From positions 59,832 to 123,831 of the forward strand of contig DATBKU010000050.1 of NCBI GenBank assembly GCA_036555725.1: a DNA stretch of 64,000 nucleotides, read 5' to 3'. The notes under the pieces are model-generated. The model worked only from the letters and a program-made list of their open reading frames with translations, was not told the origin of the DNA and ran no database searches. Position 1 is the first letter of the stretch, and each line of letters begins with the position of its first letter. A program made the translations under genes and the position numbers. The DNA is from CALAED01 sp036555725. GTDB taxonomy: Bacteria; Actinomycetota; Actinomycetes; Streptosporangiales; Streptosporangiaceae. Positions 26,373-35,202 of the stretch are shown one piece after another.

Positions 26373-26385
26373 GTGTGCTGCCCGG

Positions 26386-28884
26386 TCAGAAACGGTCGAC
26401 GGACAGGACCCGTACCGCCGCGGCGCCCTGCTCGTCCGATGCGGCTAGGTCGACCTCGGCGCTGATCCCCCAGTCGTGGTCGCCCGCGGGGTCGTCGAAG
26501 ACCTGCCGGACCCGCCAAAGCTTCGGCTCGACCGTGATCATCAGCAGCTTGGGGCCGCGCGCGTCGGGGCCGGTCAGCAGCTCGTCGTGCTCCTCGTAGT
26601 AGTCGTCCATCGCCGCCGCCCAGCCCTCGGCGCCCAGCTCGGGGTCGAGCTCGCCGAGCTGGTCGTACCGTTCGAGCGCGGCCAGCTCCACCCGGCGGAA
26701 CATCGCGTTGCGCACCAGCACGCGGAACGCGCGGGCGTTGGTGGTCACCGCCGCCGGCCGTTCCTCGATGTCGTCGATGCTCTCGTCCTCGGGGTTGGTG
26801 AGCTGCGACCACTCGTCGAGCAGGCTGGAGTCGACCTGCCGGACCAGCTCGCCGAGCCATTCGATCAGGTCGAGCAGGTCATCGGTCTTGATCGACTCCG
26901 GCACCGTCTGCTGCAGGGCCTTGTACGCGCCGGACAGGTAACGCAGCACGATGCCCTCGGCGCGGGCCAGCTCGTACGCGGAGATGTACTCGGTAAAGGT
27001 CATCGCCTGCTCGTACAGGTCGCGGGCCACCGACTTGGGCCGCAGCGGGTGGTCGCCGACCCACGGGTGGCCGCGGCGGTACGCCTCGTACGCCGTGTCC
27101 AGCAGCTCCTCCAGCGGCTTCGGGTACGTGACGTCCTGGATCAGCTCCATCCGCTCCTCGTACTCGATGCCCTCGGCCTTCATCTCGGCGATGGCCTCGC
27201 CGCGCGCCCGGTTCTCCTGGGCGGCGAGCACCTGGCGCGGGTCGTCCAGCGACGCCTCGATCACCGACAGCACGTCCAGCGCGTACGACGGGGAGTCCGG
27301 GTCGAGCAGGTCGAACGTGGCGAGTGCGAACGTCGACAGCGGCTGGTTGAGCGCGAAGTCGTCCTGGAGGTCGACGGTGAGCCGGGCGTACCGGCCCTCC
27401 TCGTCAGGCACGGTCAGCTGCTCCACCACTCCCCCGGCCAGCAGCGACCGGTAGATCGCGATCGCGTCGTGGATGTGGCGGCGCCGCGCCGGCCGTTCCT
27501 CGTGGTTGTCGGTGAGCAGCTTCTTCATCGCCTGGTAGGCGTTGCCGGGCCGCCCGATGACCGACAGCAGCATCGCGTGGCTGACCTGGAAGCGCGACTG
27601 CAGCGGCTCCGGCTCGGCCGCGATGAGCTTCTCGAACGTCGCCTGGTCCCATGACACGAAACCCTCGGGCGGCTTCTTCCGTACGACCTTGCGCCGCTTC
27701 TTGGGGTCGTCGCCGGCCTTGGCGAGGGCCTTCTCGTTCTCGACTACGTGCTCGGGGGCCTGCGCCACGACGTATCCGAGCGTGTCGAACCCGGCCCGCC
27801 CGGCCCGCCCGGCGATCTGGTGGAACTCCCTGGCCCGCAGCCGGCGTACACGGTGCCCGTCGTACTTCGACAGCGCTGTGAACAGGACCGTACGGATCGG
27901 CACGTTGACCCCGACGCCGAGGGTGTCGGTGCCGCAGATGACCTTGAGGTAGCCGGCCTGCGCGAGCCGTTCGACGAGCCGCCGGTACTTGGGCAGCATC
28001 CCGGCATGGTGGACGCCGATTCCGTGCCGGACCAGCCGCGACAGGGCCCGCCCGAACCTGGTCGTGAACCGGAAGTTCCCGATCAGCTCGGCGATCCGCT
28101 CCTTCTCGGCCTTGCTGCAGACGTTGACGCTCATCAGCGCCTGTGCCCGCTCCATCGCGGCGGCCTGCGTGAAGTGCACGACGTAGACCGGCGCCTTCTG
28201 GTCGCGGAGCAGTTCGGCGATCGTCTCGTGCATGGGGGTGGTGCGGTACTCGTACGTCAGCGGCACCGGCCGCGTCGCGGAGCGGACCACGGCGGTGGGC
28301 CGGCCGGTACGTCTCGTCAGGTCCTGCTCGAACCTCGTCACGTCGCCGAGCGTCGCGGACATCAGCAGGAACTGGGCCTGCGGCAGCTCCAGCAGCGGCA
28401 CCTGCCACGCCCAACCCCGCTCGGGCTCGGCGTAGAAGTGGAACTCGTCCATCACGACGACGCCGATGTCGGCGTCGGCCCCGTCGCGCAGCGCGATGTT
28501 GGCCAGCACCTCGGCGGTGCAGCAGATGATCGGGGCGTCGGCGTTGACGGCGGCGTCGCCGGTCATCATCCCGACGTTCTCGCGGCCGAACACGTCGCAC
28601 ATGTCGAAGAACTTCTCCGACACCAACGCCTTGATCGGGGCCGTATAGAAGGCGACCTCGTTCCGGCCCAGCGCTGTGAACAGCGCCCCCGCCCCCACCA
28701 GGCTCTTGCCGGAGCCGGTCGGCGTGGCCAGGATCACGTTGGCGCCGGACACCACCTCGATCAGCGCCTCCTCCTGCGCCGGATACAGCGTGATGCCCCG
28801 TTCACTCACCCAGCCCTGGAACGCGTCGAACAGGGCATCGGGGTCGGCGTCGCCACGAGCCGGCAACTCAGCAGTGAGGGTCAC
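26386..28884 (-). CDS. Ski2-like DEAD/DEAH-box helicase with DUF3516 domain
   Basis: The 832-residue protein has a complete superfamily 2 helicase core: Walker A LATPTGSGKSLV (about residue 50), DEFH box VVVMDEFHFYAEPE, SAT motif LLMSATLGDV, the GVHHAGMLPKYR segment and motif VI HQIAGRAGRAGFD. The C-terminal 400 residues form the DUF3516 region seen in actinobacterial helicases of this type. These are probably RNA helicases acting in RNA turnover or ribosome work, but the role is not established. It stands alone between pckG and a divergent membrane-protein gene. Confidence 0.92.
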   Translation of the reverse strand: MTLTAELPARGDADPDALFDAFQGWVSERGITLYPAQEEALIEVVSGANVILATPTGSGKSLVGAGALFTALGRNEVAFYTAPIKALVSEKFFDMCDVFGRENVGMMTGDAAVNADAPIICCTAEVLANIALRDGADADIGVVVMDEFHFYAEPERGWAWQVPLLELPQAQFLLMSATLGDVTRFEQDLTRRTGRPTAVVRSATRPVPLTYEYRTTPMHETIAELLRDQKAPVYVVHFTQAAAMERAQALMSVNVCSKAEKERIAELIGNFRFTTRFGRALSRLVRHGIGVHHAGMLPKYRRLVERLAQAGYLKVICGTDTLGVGVNVPIRTVLFTALSKYDGHRVRRLRAREFHQIAGRAGRAGFDTLGYVVAQAPEHVVENEKALAKAGDDPKKRRKVVRKKPPEGFVSWDQATFEKLIAAEPEPLQSRFQVSHAMLLSVIGRPGNAYQAMKKLLTDNHEERPARRRHIHDAIAIYRSLLAGGVVEQLTVPDEEGRYARLTVDLQDDFALNQPLSTFALATFDLLDPDSPSYALDVLSVIEASLDDPRQVLAAQENRARGEAIAEMKAEGIEYEERMELIQDVTYPKPLEELLDTAYEAYRRGHPWVGDHPLRPKSVARDLYEQAMTFTEYISAYELARAEGIVLRYLSGAYKALQQTVPESIKTDDLLDLIEWLGELVRQVDSSLLDEWSQLTNPEDESIDDIEERPAAVTTNARAFRVLVRNAMFRRVELAALERYDQLGELDPELGAEGWAAAMDDYYEEHDELLTGPDARGPKLLMITVEPKLWRVRQVFDDPAGDHDWGISAEVDLAASDEQGAAAVRVLSVDRF

Positions 28885-29030
28885 CGCGCTCCCCGCTCAG
28901 CGTTCGGCGCGCTCCGGGCGCACGCTTCCCTCATCGGGCTTGGTCGCTCGCTTCCGCTCGCCTCACGCTCGCTCATGGGTCCATCCTGCCCGCTTCGCAG
29001 GCCAGGCCGGAAACCCGCATGGACGGCGTT

Positions 29031-29059
29031 TTGCCGGGTACGGCGGCCATGTAAGTATC
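29031..29059 (+). promoter_or_regulatory. Weak candidate promoter for the 29.1 kb membrane-protein gene
   Basis: TTGCCG (29031-29036) and AGTATC (29054-29059) are spaced by 17 bases, 34 bases ahead of the ATG, with a clear GGAGGGA ribosome-binding site at 29081-29087. The -10 is poor. The remaining region from 28885 holds only low-complexity CGCTCG-rich sequence. Confidence 0.35.
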
Positions 29060-29093
29060 CATTCATCTCTCACCCGGTCAGGAGGGACAGATC

Positions 29094-29771
29094 ATGGCTG
29101 GGATGCTGAGAGTTCCGCGGAGTCGCGGCGCCCTTAGTGGTGTTTTGCTGGTATTGCTGGGCTTGTGGGGCGGGTTGATCCCGTTCGTCGGGCCCTACGC
29201 CGACTTCGCCTTTACCCCCAACGACACGTGGGTCTTCAACGCCGATCGATTCTGGCTCAACGTCGTGCCCGCCATCGCCACGGGTCTGGGCGGCCTGATC
29301 GTGCTGTTCAGCGCCAACCGGGCCGTCGCGATCTTCGGTGCGTGGCTGGCCACGCTCGGCGGCGCCTGGTTCATCGTGGGGGGACCGGTCAGCTTGCTGT
29401 GGAAGGCGGCCGGCACGACCGCCACGGGCACGCCGATCGGCGACGAGGTCAGGCAGGTGGCCGAGCAGCTCGCCTTCTTCACGGGGCTGGGCGCGCTCGT
29501 CGTGTTCTTCGGCGCCCTCGCGCTCGGCCGGTTCTCGGTGGTCGGCGTACGGGAAGCCCGGTACGCGGAGGCCGCGGGGCCGGAGCCCGTAGGCGCCACC
29601 GAGACATCGACCACGCAGCCCATCGCACGGCCCACCCCGCCCCCGCCCACTCCGGCGGCGCCTGCTCCGGCGGCGTCCGGGGCCCGGGGCCGGTACTCCC
29701 GTGCGCCCGAGCCCACCGACGAGCGGGTCGCCGGTGCACCGCTGAACCGCCCCGAAGAAGAGCCGCGCTGA
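29094..29771 (+). CDS. Four-segment membrane protein with Pro/Ala-rich tail
   Basis: This 225-residue protein has four predicted membrane segments: GVLLVLLGLWGGLIPFVG, WLNVVPAIATGLGGLIVLF, IFGAWLATLGGAWFIVGG and FFTGLGALVVFFGALALG. A cytoplasmic Pro/Ala/Thr-rich tail of about 70 residues ends in RPEEEPR. This arrangement is common in actinobacterial hypothetical proteins. I do not recognise a named function. Start supported by GGAGGGA. Confidence 0.8.
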   Translation: MAGMLRVPRSRGALSGVLLVLLGLWGGLIPFVGPYADFAFTPNDTWVFNADRFWLNVVPAIATGLGGLIVLFSANRAVAIFGAWLATLGGAWFIVGGPVSLLWKAAGTTATGTPIGDEVRQVAEQLAFFTGLGALVVFFGALALGRFSVVGVREARYAEAAGPEPVGATETSTTQPIARPTPPPPTPAAPAPAASGARGRYSRAPEPTDERVAGAPLNRPEEEPR

Positions 29772-29793
29772 CGCGGAGCGTTGCTAGTCCGCT

Positions 29794-29816
29794 GACGCCA
29801 GCGCCCCGCTGGCGTC
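29794..29816. terminator. Terminator-like hairpin after the membrane-protein gene
   Basis: GACGCCAGC (29794-29802) and GCTGGCGTC (29808-29816) form a perfect 9-bp GC-rich stem with a 5-base loop, 22 bases after the stop codon. It would end the plus-strand transcript. Confidence 0.65.
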
Positions 29817-29824
29817 GCGGCCGG

Positions 29825-29863
29825 CTGACCCAGAGCACCGCGATGAGCGGGGCTCTGGGTCAG
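29825..29863. terminator. Terminator-like hairpin next to the der stop codon
   Basis: CTGACCCAGAGC (29825-29836) and GCTCTGGGTCAG (29852-29863) form a perfect 12-bp stem around a 15-base loop. It abuts the minus-strand stop codon of der and is placed to end the der operon transcript; with its neighbour at 29794 it separates two convergent genes. Confidence 0.7.
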
Positions 29864-31249
29864 TCAGCCTCGCTTGCCGCGCTTTTCGCGGATCTTCATC
29901 GACAGCTCGATCGGGCTGCCCACGAAGCCGAACTCCTCGCGGATGCGGCGTTCGATGAACCGCCGGTAGCTCTCCTCGAGGAAGCCGGACGTGAACAGCA
30001 CGAACTTGGGCGGCCGCACCCCCGCCTGGGTGGCGAACAGCACCTTGGGCTGCTTGCCGCGCCGTACGGGGTGCGGGTGGGCACCGACCAGGTCGGCGAA
30101 GAAGGCGTTCAGCCGTGAGGTCGGCACCCGGGTGCCCCAGCCGTCGAGGGCCGTCTCGATGGCGGGGACGAGGCGGTCGACGTGCCGCCCGGTCTGCGCG
30201 GAGACATTGACCCGCGGCGCCCACCGGGCGTTGTGCAGCTGCCGCTCGATCTCCCGCTCGAGGTAGCGGCGGCGCTCATCGTCGACGAGATCCCACTTGT
30301 TGTACGCGATCACCAGTGCGCGGCCGGCCTCGATCACCATTGACACGATGCGCAGGTCCTGCTCGGCGAGCGTGTCGCTCGCGTCGATCAGGACGACGGC
30401 GACCTCGGCCCGGTCGAGCGCGGACTGGGTGCGGAGCGTCGCGTAGAAGTCGGCGCCCTGGTTCTCGCGGAACCGACGCCGGATGCCGGCCGTGTCGATG
30501 AATCGCCACGTCTTGCCACCCAGCTCGATGAGCTCGTCGACCGGGTCGCGGGTGGTGCCGGCCACGTCGTCGACGACGGCCCTGGTCTCCCCCGCGAGCT
30601 TGTTGAGCAGGCTGGACTTGCCGACGTTGGGCCGCCCGATCAGGGCGATCCGGCGCGGCCCGCCAGGCTCGCCGTACGTCTCGGGCGGCGCCTCGGCGGG
30701 CAGCGCCGCGAGCACTGCGTCGAGCAGGTCGCCGCTGCCTCGCCCGTGCACGGCGCTGACCGGCAGCGGTTCGCCACAGCCCAGGGACCACAGCGCCATC
30801 GCGTCGGCCTCGGCCCGCGCGTCGTCGACCTTGTTGGCGGCGAGTACGACCGGCTTCTTCGCGCGGCGCAGGATGGCCGCGACCGCCTCGTCGAGGTCGG
30901 TGGCGCCCACCGTCGCGTCCACCACGAACAGCACCACGTCGGCCATGTCGACGGCCAGCCGCGCCTGCTCGGCGATGGCGGCGGCCAGACCCTCGGCACG
31001 CGGAATCCAGCCGCCGGTGTCGACGACGGTGAACCGGCGCCCGCTCCAGGACGCGTCGTAGGCGACCCGGTCCCTGGTCACTCCCGGAACGTCCTCGACG
31101 ACCGCCTCGCGGCGGCCGAGAATGCGGTTGACCAGCGTGGACTTGCCGACATTGGGGCGCCCCACCACGGCCACCACCGGCGGCGGGGCCTGGTCGTGCT
31201 CCAGCTCCTCCCCGATCGAGTCCGCGTGGTCGACCTGCGGCTCGCTCAC
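29864..31249 (-). CDS. der: Ribosome assembly GTPase Der (EngA)
   Basis: Der is an essential GTPase for 50S ribosome maturation. The 461-residue protein has two full GTPase domains: G1 motifs GRPNVGKSTLVN and GRPNVGKSSLLN, G3 DTGG and DTAG, and G4 NKVD and NKWD. A C-terminal KH-like domain ends in KREKRGKRG-type basic residues. AGGAG with a 6-base gap supports the GTG at 31249. It is the last gene of the parA-scp-tyrA-cmk-der block. Confidence 0.97.
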   Translation of the reverse strand: MSEPQVDHADSIGEELEHDQAPPPVVAVVGRPNVGKSTLVNRILGRREAVVEDVPGVTRDRVAYDASWSGRRFTVVDTGGWIPRAEGLAAAIAEQARLAVDMADVVLFVVDATVGATDLDEAVAAILRRAKKPVVLAANKVDDARAEADAMALWSLGCGEPLPVSAVHGRGSGDLLDAVLAALPAEAPPETYGEPGGPRRIALIGRPNVGKSSLLNKLAGETRAVVDDVAGTTRDPVDELIELGGKTWRFIDTAGIRRRFRENQGADFYATLRTQSALDRAEVAVVLIDASDTLAEQDLRIVSMVIEAGRALVIAYNKWDLVDDERRRYLEREIERQLHNARWAPRVNVSAQTGRHVDRLVPAIETALDGWGTRVPTSRLNAFFADLVGAHPHPVRRGKQPKVLFATQAGVRPPKFVLFTSGFLEESYRRFIERRIREEFGFVGSPIELSMKIREKRGKRG

Positions 31250-31283
31250 GCTGCACTCCTCGCCTGACGGCTCGTCGTCACGT

Positions 31284-31961
31284 TCACGAGCGCTCTTTCG
31301 CGAGCCGTACGATCTTTTCGATCACCGCGTCGAGGCCGAGCGCGGTGGAGTCGATCTCGACCGCGTCCGGGGCCTTCAGGAGCGGCGATGCCTTTCGGGT
31401 GGAGTCGAGCCGGTCGCGGCGGGCCTGCTCGGCCAGCGTGATGTCGATGCTGGCCGCCGGGTCGGCGACCAGGTCTTTGGCCCGGCGTTGCGCACGGACC
31501 TGCTCACTGGCGGTGAGGAAGACCTTGACCGGCGCGTCCGGGGCGACGACGGTGCCGATGTCGCGTCCCTCGACCACGATGTCGCCCGCCCCGATGACGT
31601 CGCGCTGCAGCTCGACGAGCCGCCGCCGTACGGCCGGGACCGAGGCGACCGCGCTGACCGCGTTGCTGACCTCGCGGGTACGGATCGGGCCGGACACGTC
31701 GGTGCCGTCCACGAAGATCGTGGGCGCTTCGGGGTCGGCGCCGACCTCGATCACCGGGTCGCCGGCCCGGGCCGCCACCGCCTCGGGGTCGTCGACCGGG
31801 ACGCCCGCCTGCAGCATCCACCAGGTCATCGCGCGGTACATCGCGCCAGTGTCGAGGTAGCGCAGCCCCAGCGCCCGCGCGGCGCCCTTGGCCGCGCTGG
31901 ACTTCCCCGACCCGGCCGGACCGTCGACCGCAATGAGCGTCACCTGTGGGCGTCCTTCCAT
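31284..31961 (-). CDS. cmk: Cytidylate kinase
   Basis: Cmk phosphorylates CMP and dCMP. The P-loop IAVDGPAGSGKSSAAKG, the LDTGAMYRAMTW motif and the VEGRDIGTVVAPDA segment are all present. Start choice is uncertain: the ATG at 31961 has its purine run too close, while the GTG at 31943 has GAAGGA at a 9-base gap and would begin directly with the first beta strand; a TTG at 32003 is also open. Length is about 225 residues, as expected. It lies 35 bases upstream of der. Confidence 0.94.
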   Translation of the reverse strand: MEGRPQVTLIAVDGPAGSGKSSAAKGAARALGLRYLDTGAMYRAMTWWMLQAGVPVDDPEAVAARAGDPVIEVGADPEAPTIFVDGTDVSGPIRTREVSNAVSAVASVPAVRRRLVELQRDVIGAGDIVVEGRDIGTVVAPDAPVKVFLTASEQVRAQRRAKDLVADPAASIDITLAEQARRDRLDSTRKASPLLKAPDAVEIDSTALGLDAVIEKIVRLAKERS

Positions 31962-32054
31962 ACTCCGTGGCCGGGCCACGTTCGTCCCCGTCGGCTCTGT
32001 CAACGCATCAGGCTACCGGTCCCGCAGGGTCCGCCAGACCGGTGACCGCCGCGT

Positions 32055-33209
32055 TCAACCCGGGACGGACCATCCGCGGGAGCGCAGCTCCTCGGCGAGT
32101 CGCTGGGCCGCCGCGGGCTGGACGGACAGCTCGACGACACCGACCGGACGTCCCGGGGAGTGCTCGATCACGACGTCTTCGATGTTGACACCGGCCACGC
32201 CGGCCGCCTGGAAGAGCAAGGCCAGCTCGCCGGGACGGTCCGGGATGAGCACGGACACGATCGCGTACGACGACTGGCGGCCGCCGTGCTTGCCGGGGAT
32301 CCGGCCGCGTCCGGCGTTGCCGCGGCGCAGCAGGTCGGCGACGAGCTCCGCGGCGGCCTCGGCGCCCGCCTCCCCGGCGTCCGCGCCGGCGCGCAGGGCG
32401 GAGGCGGCCAGCGCGATGTCGGACGCGACGGCCTCGAGGACGTCGGCGACCGGCTCCGCGTTGGCGCCCAGGATGCCGATCCACAGGTTCGCGTCGCCGG
32501 CCGCGATCCGGGTGACGTCGCGCACGCCCTGACCGGACAGCCCGAGCGCGACGCCGGAGCCGTCGCCGAGCCGGGCCGCCACCGCGGCGGCGACGACGTG
32601 CGGGGCGTGCGACACCAGCGCCACGGCCCGGTCGTGTTCGGCCGCGTCCACGGCCAGCGGCTCGGCCCCGCATGTACGGGCCAGCGCGGTGACCGCCGCG
32701 ACCGCCTCGGCGCCGGACGCGGGCGTCGGACACATCGCCCACGGGCGGCCGAGGAACAGGTCGGCGCGGGCGGCGGCGGGGCCTGAGCGCTCCCGCCCGG
32801 CGAGTGGGTGCCCGCCGACGAAGGTCTCCAGGTCGCAGCCGAGCTCGGCCGCCTCGGCGAGCGGCTGCGCCTTCACGCTCGCCACGTCGGTGTACACCCG
32901 GGCCAGGCGGCGCTTCTGCGCGTCGAGCAGGGTGGCGGCGACCGCGGCCGGCGGTACGGCGAGGATCGCGATGTCGGCCGGCCCGGCGCCGGGGTCAGCG
33001 GAGCCGGTGCCCGGATCGGCCGGATGGTGTGCGGGGTCGAACGCAGAGCCGGCGCCCAGCTCGACCGCGAGCCGAACGGAGGCCGCGTCGCGATCGGCGA
33101 GCAGCACGTCGGCGCCGCGCTCGCGCAGCGCCAGCGCTATCGACGTCCCGATGAGGCCGGTGCCGATGACGACGGCTCGGTTGAGCTCGGGAGGGAGTCC
33201 TTCGGCCAC
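32055..33209 (-). CDS. tyrA: Prephenate dehydrogenase
   Basis: TyrA oxidises prephenate to 4-hydroxyphenylpyruvate in tyrosine synthesis. The 384-residue protein has the NAD-binding motif AVVIGTGLIGTSIALALRE, the catalytic HPLAGRERSG segment and a C-terminal ACT-like regulatory domain (VSVLIPDRPGELALLFQ) that likely senses tyrosine. The GTG at 33209 gives the proper start; the open frame upstream is not family-like. An Ala/Pro/Gly-rich loop at about residues 60-75 is unusual but small. It sits between aroH and cmk, so the shikimate-end enzymes are adjacent. Confidence 0.94.
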   Translation of the reverse strand: MAEGLPPELNRAVVIGTGLIGTSIALALRERGADVLLADRDAASVRLAVELGAGSAFDPAHHPADPGTGSADPGAGPADIAILAVPPAAVAATLLDAQKRRLARVYTDVASVKAQPLAEAAELGCDLETFVGGHPLAGRERSGPAAARADLFLGRPWAMCPTPASGAEAVAAVTALARTCGAEPLAVDAAEHDRAVALVSHAPHVVAAAVAARLGDGSGVALGLSGQGVRDVTRIAAGDANLWIGILGANAEPVADVLEAVASDIALAASALRAGADAGEAGAEAAAELVADLLRRGNAGRGRIPGKHGGRQSSYAIVSVLIPDRPGELALLFQAAGVAGVNIEDVVIEHSPGRPVGVVELSVQPAAAQRLAEELRSRGWSVPG

Positions 33210-33280
33210 ATCGGCCAGCCTAGCGGGATCGGCCCGGTCCGCCCGCCGATGCAGTGCTTCCGCGGGAACGGCCGTGGGCG

Positions 33281-33643
33281 CTATTGGGCGATGTCGAGCC
33301 GGAGGACGGTGGCGCCGCGCAGGTAGACATGCTGGATGTCCGAGCGCGGCTTGGCGGTCTCGACGTGCGCCATGAGCCGGATCACCCTGGGCAGCGCGTG
33401 CGGGACGTCGATCTCGCTCGCGCACAGCAGCGGCACCTCGTGGAAGCCGAGCTTGCGCGCGGCCAGCGCCGGGAACTCGGCGGTCAGGTCGGGCGTCGCC
33501 GTGAACAGCACACTGATCACGTCGTCGGTCGTGAGCTCGTTGCGGGTCATGACCTCGGTGACCAGCTCGGTGGTCGCGTCGAGAATCTGGTCTCTGGTGT
33601 TCGCCTCGACCTGGGTCGCGCCCCGGATCGCTCGTACCGCCAC
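33281..33643 (-). CDS. aroH: Monofunctional chorismate mutase (AroH type)
   Basis: This 120-residue enzyme converts chorismate to prephenate, the substrate of the adjacent TyrA. It has the AroH-fold hallmarks: RAIRGATQVEANT at the N-terminus, SVLFTATPDLTAEFPA, and HVYLRGATVLR at the C-terminus. AAGGAG with a 5-base gap supports the GTG at 33643. It follows rluB by 24 bases and precedes tyrA by 71. Confidence 0.95.
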   Translation of the reverse strand: MAVRAIRGATQVEANTRDQILDATTELVTEVMTRNELTTDDVISVLFTATPDLTAEFPALAARKLGFHEVPLLCASEIDVPHALPRVIRLMAHVETAKPRSDIQHVYLRGATVLRLDIAQ

Positions 33644-33667
33644 GTGGTCTCCTTCCGAAGCTTCGGC

Positions 33668-34411
33668 CTAAAGTCCCACTGCCGCGTGCAGTTCTCCGAT
33701 CTCCTTGGGCGTCAGCGCGCGGATCGTGCCCGGCCGCAGCGCGCCCAGCCGGATCGGGCCGAACTCGGTCCGGGCGAGCTGGCGCACCGGATACCCGGCC
33801 TCGGCGAGCAGCCGCCGCACGATGTGCTTGCGCCCCTCGTGCAAGGTCACCTCGACCAGCGCGCGCCTGCCGACCTGCTCGACGACGCGGAACCGGTCGG
33901 CCTTGGCGAAGCCGTCGGCGAGCCGTACCCCTTCCCGCAGCCGCCTGCCGACGTCGCGCGCCACCGGCCCCGGTACGTCGGCGAGATAGGTCTTCGCCAC
34001 GCCGTACTTCGGGTGCATGAGCCGGTGCGACAGGTCCCCGTCGTTGGTGAGCAGGATCAGGCCCTCGGTGTCGGTGTCGAGCCGGCCGACGTGGAACAGC
34101 CGTTCCGGCACGTCGGTGACGTAGTCGGCCAGCGACTTGCGGCCCTTCGGGTCGGACATGGTGCTGACGACGCCGCGCGGCTTGTTGACCGCGTAATACC
34201 TCATGTCGGACCGGGTCTGGACGCGTTTGCCGTCGACGTGGATGATCGCCCGCTCCGGGTCCACGCGTTCGCCGAACCAGCCGACCGTCTTACCGTCGAC
34301 CGTGACCCGGCCGGCGGCGATCAGCTCCTCGCAGTGGCGGCGGCTGCCGATCCCCGCCTCCGCGAGGACCTTCTGCAGCCGTACGCCCTCGTTGTCGTTC
34401 ACTTCGCTCAC
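33668..34411 (-). CDS. 23S rRNA pseudouridine synthase (RluB/RsuA family)
   Basis: The 247-residue protein has an N-terminal S4 RNA-binding domain (VRLQKVLAEAGIGSRRHCEELI) and the catalytic domain with the aspartate in GRLDTDTEGLILLTNDGDL. It modifies a uridine in ribosomal RNA, probably the RluB position. Its GTG overlaps the scpB stop by 4 bases (GTGA). The scpA-scpB-rluB order is conserved in many Gram-positive bacteria. Confidence 0.94.
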   Translation of the reverse strand: MSEVNDNEGVRLQKVLAEAGIGSRRHCEELIAAGRVTVDGKTVGWFGERVDPERAIIHVDGKRVQTRSDMRYYAVNKPRGVVSTMSDPKGRKSLADYVTDVPERLFHVGRLDTDTEGLILLTNDGDLSHRLMHPKYGVAKTYLADVPGPVARDVGRRLREGVRLADGFAKADRFRVVEQVGRRALVEVTLHEGRKHIVRRLLAEAGYPVRQLARTEFGPIRLGALRPGTIRALTPKEIGELHAAVGL

Positions 34412-35202
34412 GGGTGTGCTTCCTCGATGTCTTCCACGTCTTCGGGCAGGTACGGTGCGAGATCGGGCAGCTCGTCGAGGTCCCGCAGCCCGAGCCGCTC
34501 CAGAAAGTACCTGGTCGTGCGGTAGAGGTGGGCCTGAGTCTCCGGATCCTGTCCGGCCTCTTCGATCAGCCCGCGCAGCGTCAGGGTGCGGAAGACCCCG
34601 TCGCTGTTGACCCCGCGAATGGCCGAAACCCGAGCCCGGCTCACCGGCTGGCGGTAGGCCACCACGGCGAGCGTCTCCAGCGCGGCCTGGGTCAGTCTGG
34701 TCTGCTGGCCCTCCGTCACGAATCGCTCCACCACGGGGGCGCACGTGTCACGGGTGTAGTACCGCCATCCGCCGGCGATCTCTCTGAGTTCGAACCCCCG
34801 GCCCTGCTCGGTGTATTCCGCCGCGAGCTCGCGCAGGGTGGCCGCCACCTCCCCGCGCGGCCGTTCGAGAATCTGGGCCAGCGTCACCTCGGCCACCGGC
34901 TCGTCGATGACGAGCAGGATCGCCTCGATGCCCGCCCGCAGGCTCGGCAGCCCGGCCTCGGCCGCCTCGCCATGCACCTGGCCGGTCCCAGCGCCTTCCG
35001 CGGATACGGCCTCGGAGCTCTCCGGCCGTACGGACTCGGAGCTGTCCCGTACATCCTCGGAGCTGTCCGGGGGTACGGCTGCGGAGCCGCCGGGCGGCAC
35101 GGGGCCGGGGCCGTCCGAGTGTGCGGGGCCGGCGCCGTTCAGCTGGGCGGGTTCGACGTCGGCGGGCCGGCCGGGCTCGTCACTGGGCGGTTGCTCAGTC
35201 AT
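34408..35202 (-). CDS. scpB: Chromosome segregation protein ScpB
   Basis: ScpB is the kleisin-associated winged-helix partner of ScpA in the SMC condensin complex. The core (residues about 85-240) shows LRAGIEAILLVIDEPV, YYTRDTCAPVVERFV, LTQAALETLAVVAYRQPVSRARV and the RGLIEEAG wing. It is preceded by an unusually long N-terminal tail of about 80 acidic, Pro/Ser/Glu-rich residues with repeats of the SSE-x-V type. The ATG at 35202 overlaps the scpA stop by 8 bases, indicating coupled translation. Confidence 0.93.
   Translation of the reverse strand: MTEQPPSDEPGRPADVEPAQLNGAGPAHSDGPGPVPPGGSAAVPPDSSEDVRDSSESVRPESSEAVSAEGAGTGQVHGEAAEAGLPSLRAGIEAILLVIDEPVAEVTLAQILERPRGEVAATLRELAAEYTEQGRGFELREIAGGWRYYTRDTCAPVVERFVTEGQQTRLTQAALETLAVVAYRQPVSRARVSAIRGVNSDGVFRTLTLRGLIEEAGQDPETQAHLYRTTRYFLERLGLRDLDELPDLAPYLPEDVEDIEEAHP

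Noticed and set aside
28885..29030. Repetitive CGCTCG-rich stretch upstream of the membrane-protein gene
   Set aside because: The repeats are irregular low-complexity sequence with no fixed unit or spacing; not a CRISPR or an ordered repeat array.
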